DNA of 14,298 nt from Tannerellaceae bacterium (GTDB lineage Bacteria > Bacteroidota > Bacteroidia > Bacteroidales > Tannerellaceae): positions 1-14,298 of the forward strand of contig JAIRYL010000086.1 in assembly GCA_031267775.1 (NCBI GenBank). The letters are read 5' to 3'. Of the stretch, positions 14,273 through 14,298 are shown piece by piece (the stretch's first letter is position 1; each line of letters begins with the position of its first letter). Both the position numbers and the translations under genes were made by a program. The notes under the pieces were generated by a model, which worked only from the letters and a program-made list of their open reading frames with translations, ran no database searches and had not been told where the DNA came from.

Positions 14273-14297
14273 ATAGCCGCTTTTTTACGGCGGCTAT
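14273..14297 (+). terminator. Hairpin after the dnaB-permease pair
   Basis: ATAGCCGC (14273-14280) and GCGGCTAT (14290-14297) form a perfect 8-bp stem around a 9-base loop that includes six T, starting 12 bases after the permease stop. An A-rich stretch precedes it. The window ends before any T-run after the stem could be seen, so termination is probable but not proved. Confidence 0.65.
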
Positions 14298-14298
14298 C

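Overview
This looks like a chromosomal window from a member of the order Bacteroidales (phylum Bacteroidota). Several genes are preceded by the TAnnTTTG -7 element with a TTG/TTTG about 18-20 bases upstream, which is characteristic of Bacteroidota promoters. Most start codons lack a Shine-Dalgarno sequence (corA is the exception). The gene set also fits: an HYC_CC_PP-type secreted protein ahead of a long CusA, and a class 1B PyrK/PyrD pair. I cannot name the genus.

Left half (1-6493, minus strand): a copper/silver-type efflux operon read right to left. The order is a candidate promoter (6464-6493), a possible 46-codon leader ORF (6310-6450), a small Cys-rich secreted HYC_CC_PP-family protein (5841-6263), a 1274-aa CusA-like RND pump (1855-5679), a TolC-family outer-membrane channel with a Met-rich insertion (370-1842), and the first 120 codons of a CusB-like adaptor with an N-terminal heavy-metal-binding domain (1-360, cut by the window edge). 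CusA retains the three methionines that align with the E. coli CusA Cu/Ag site, so Cu(I)/Ag(I) export is more likely than Zn/Co/Cd export. By eye this block is GC-richer than the rest.

Middle (6264-7200): about 900 bases, very AT-rich, with no convincing gene apart from the possible leader ORF. Eleven copies of TGTAAA/TTTACA (consensus about WTGTAAAY), several in perfect inverted repeats, are crowded into about 490 bases. The array ends at a near-perfect promoter for an XRE-type regulator (7201-7725), and one palindrome lies at the predicted transcription start. This is the most unusual structure in the window and looks like a multi-site operator, possibly autoregulatory and possibly also acting on the efflux operon.

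Right half (7726-14298): housekeeping genes. pyrK-pyrD (overlapping, plus strand) make the NAD-linked dihydroorotate dehydrogenase. They converge, with a 2-base gap, on a minus-strand group of an exonuclease III (xth), a Dabb-domain protein and a CorA metal channel. corA and dnaB (replicative helicase) diverge from a 195-base region with closely interleaved promoters. dnaB is followed 6 bases later by an EamA/DMT permease, with a hairpin at the window end. No tRNA, rRNA, CRISPR array, transposase or integrase was seen.
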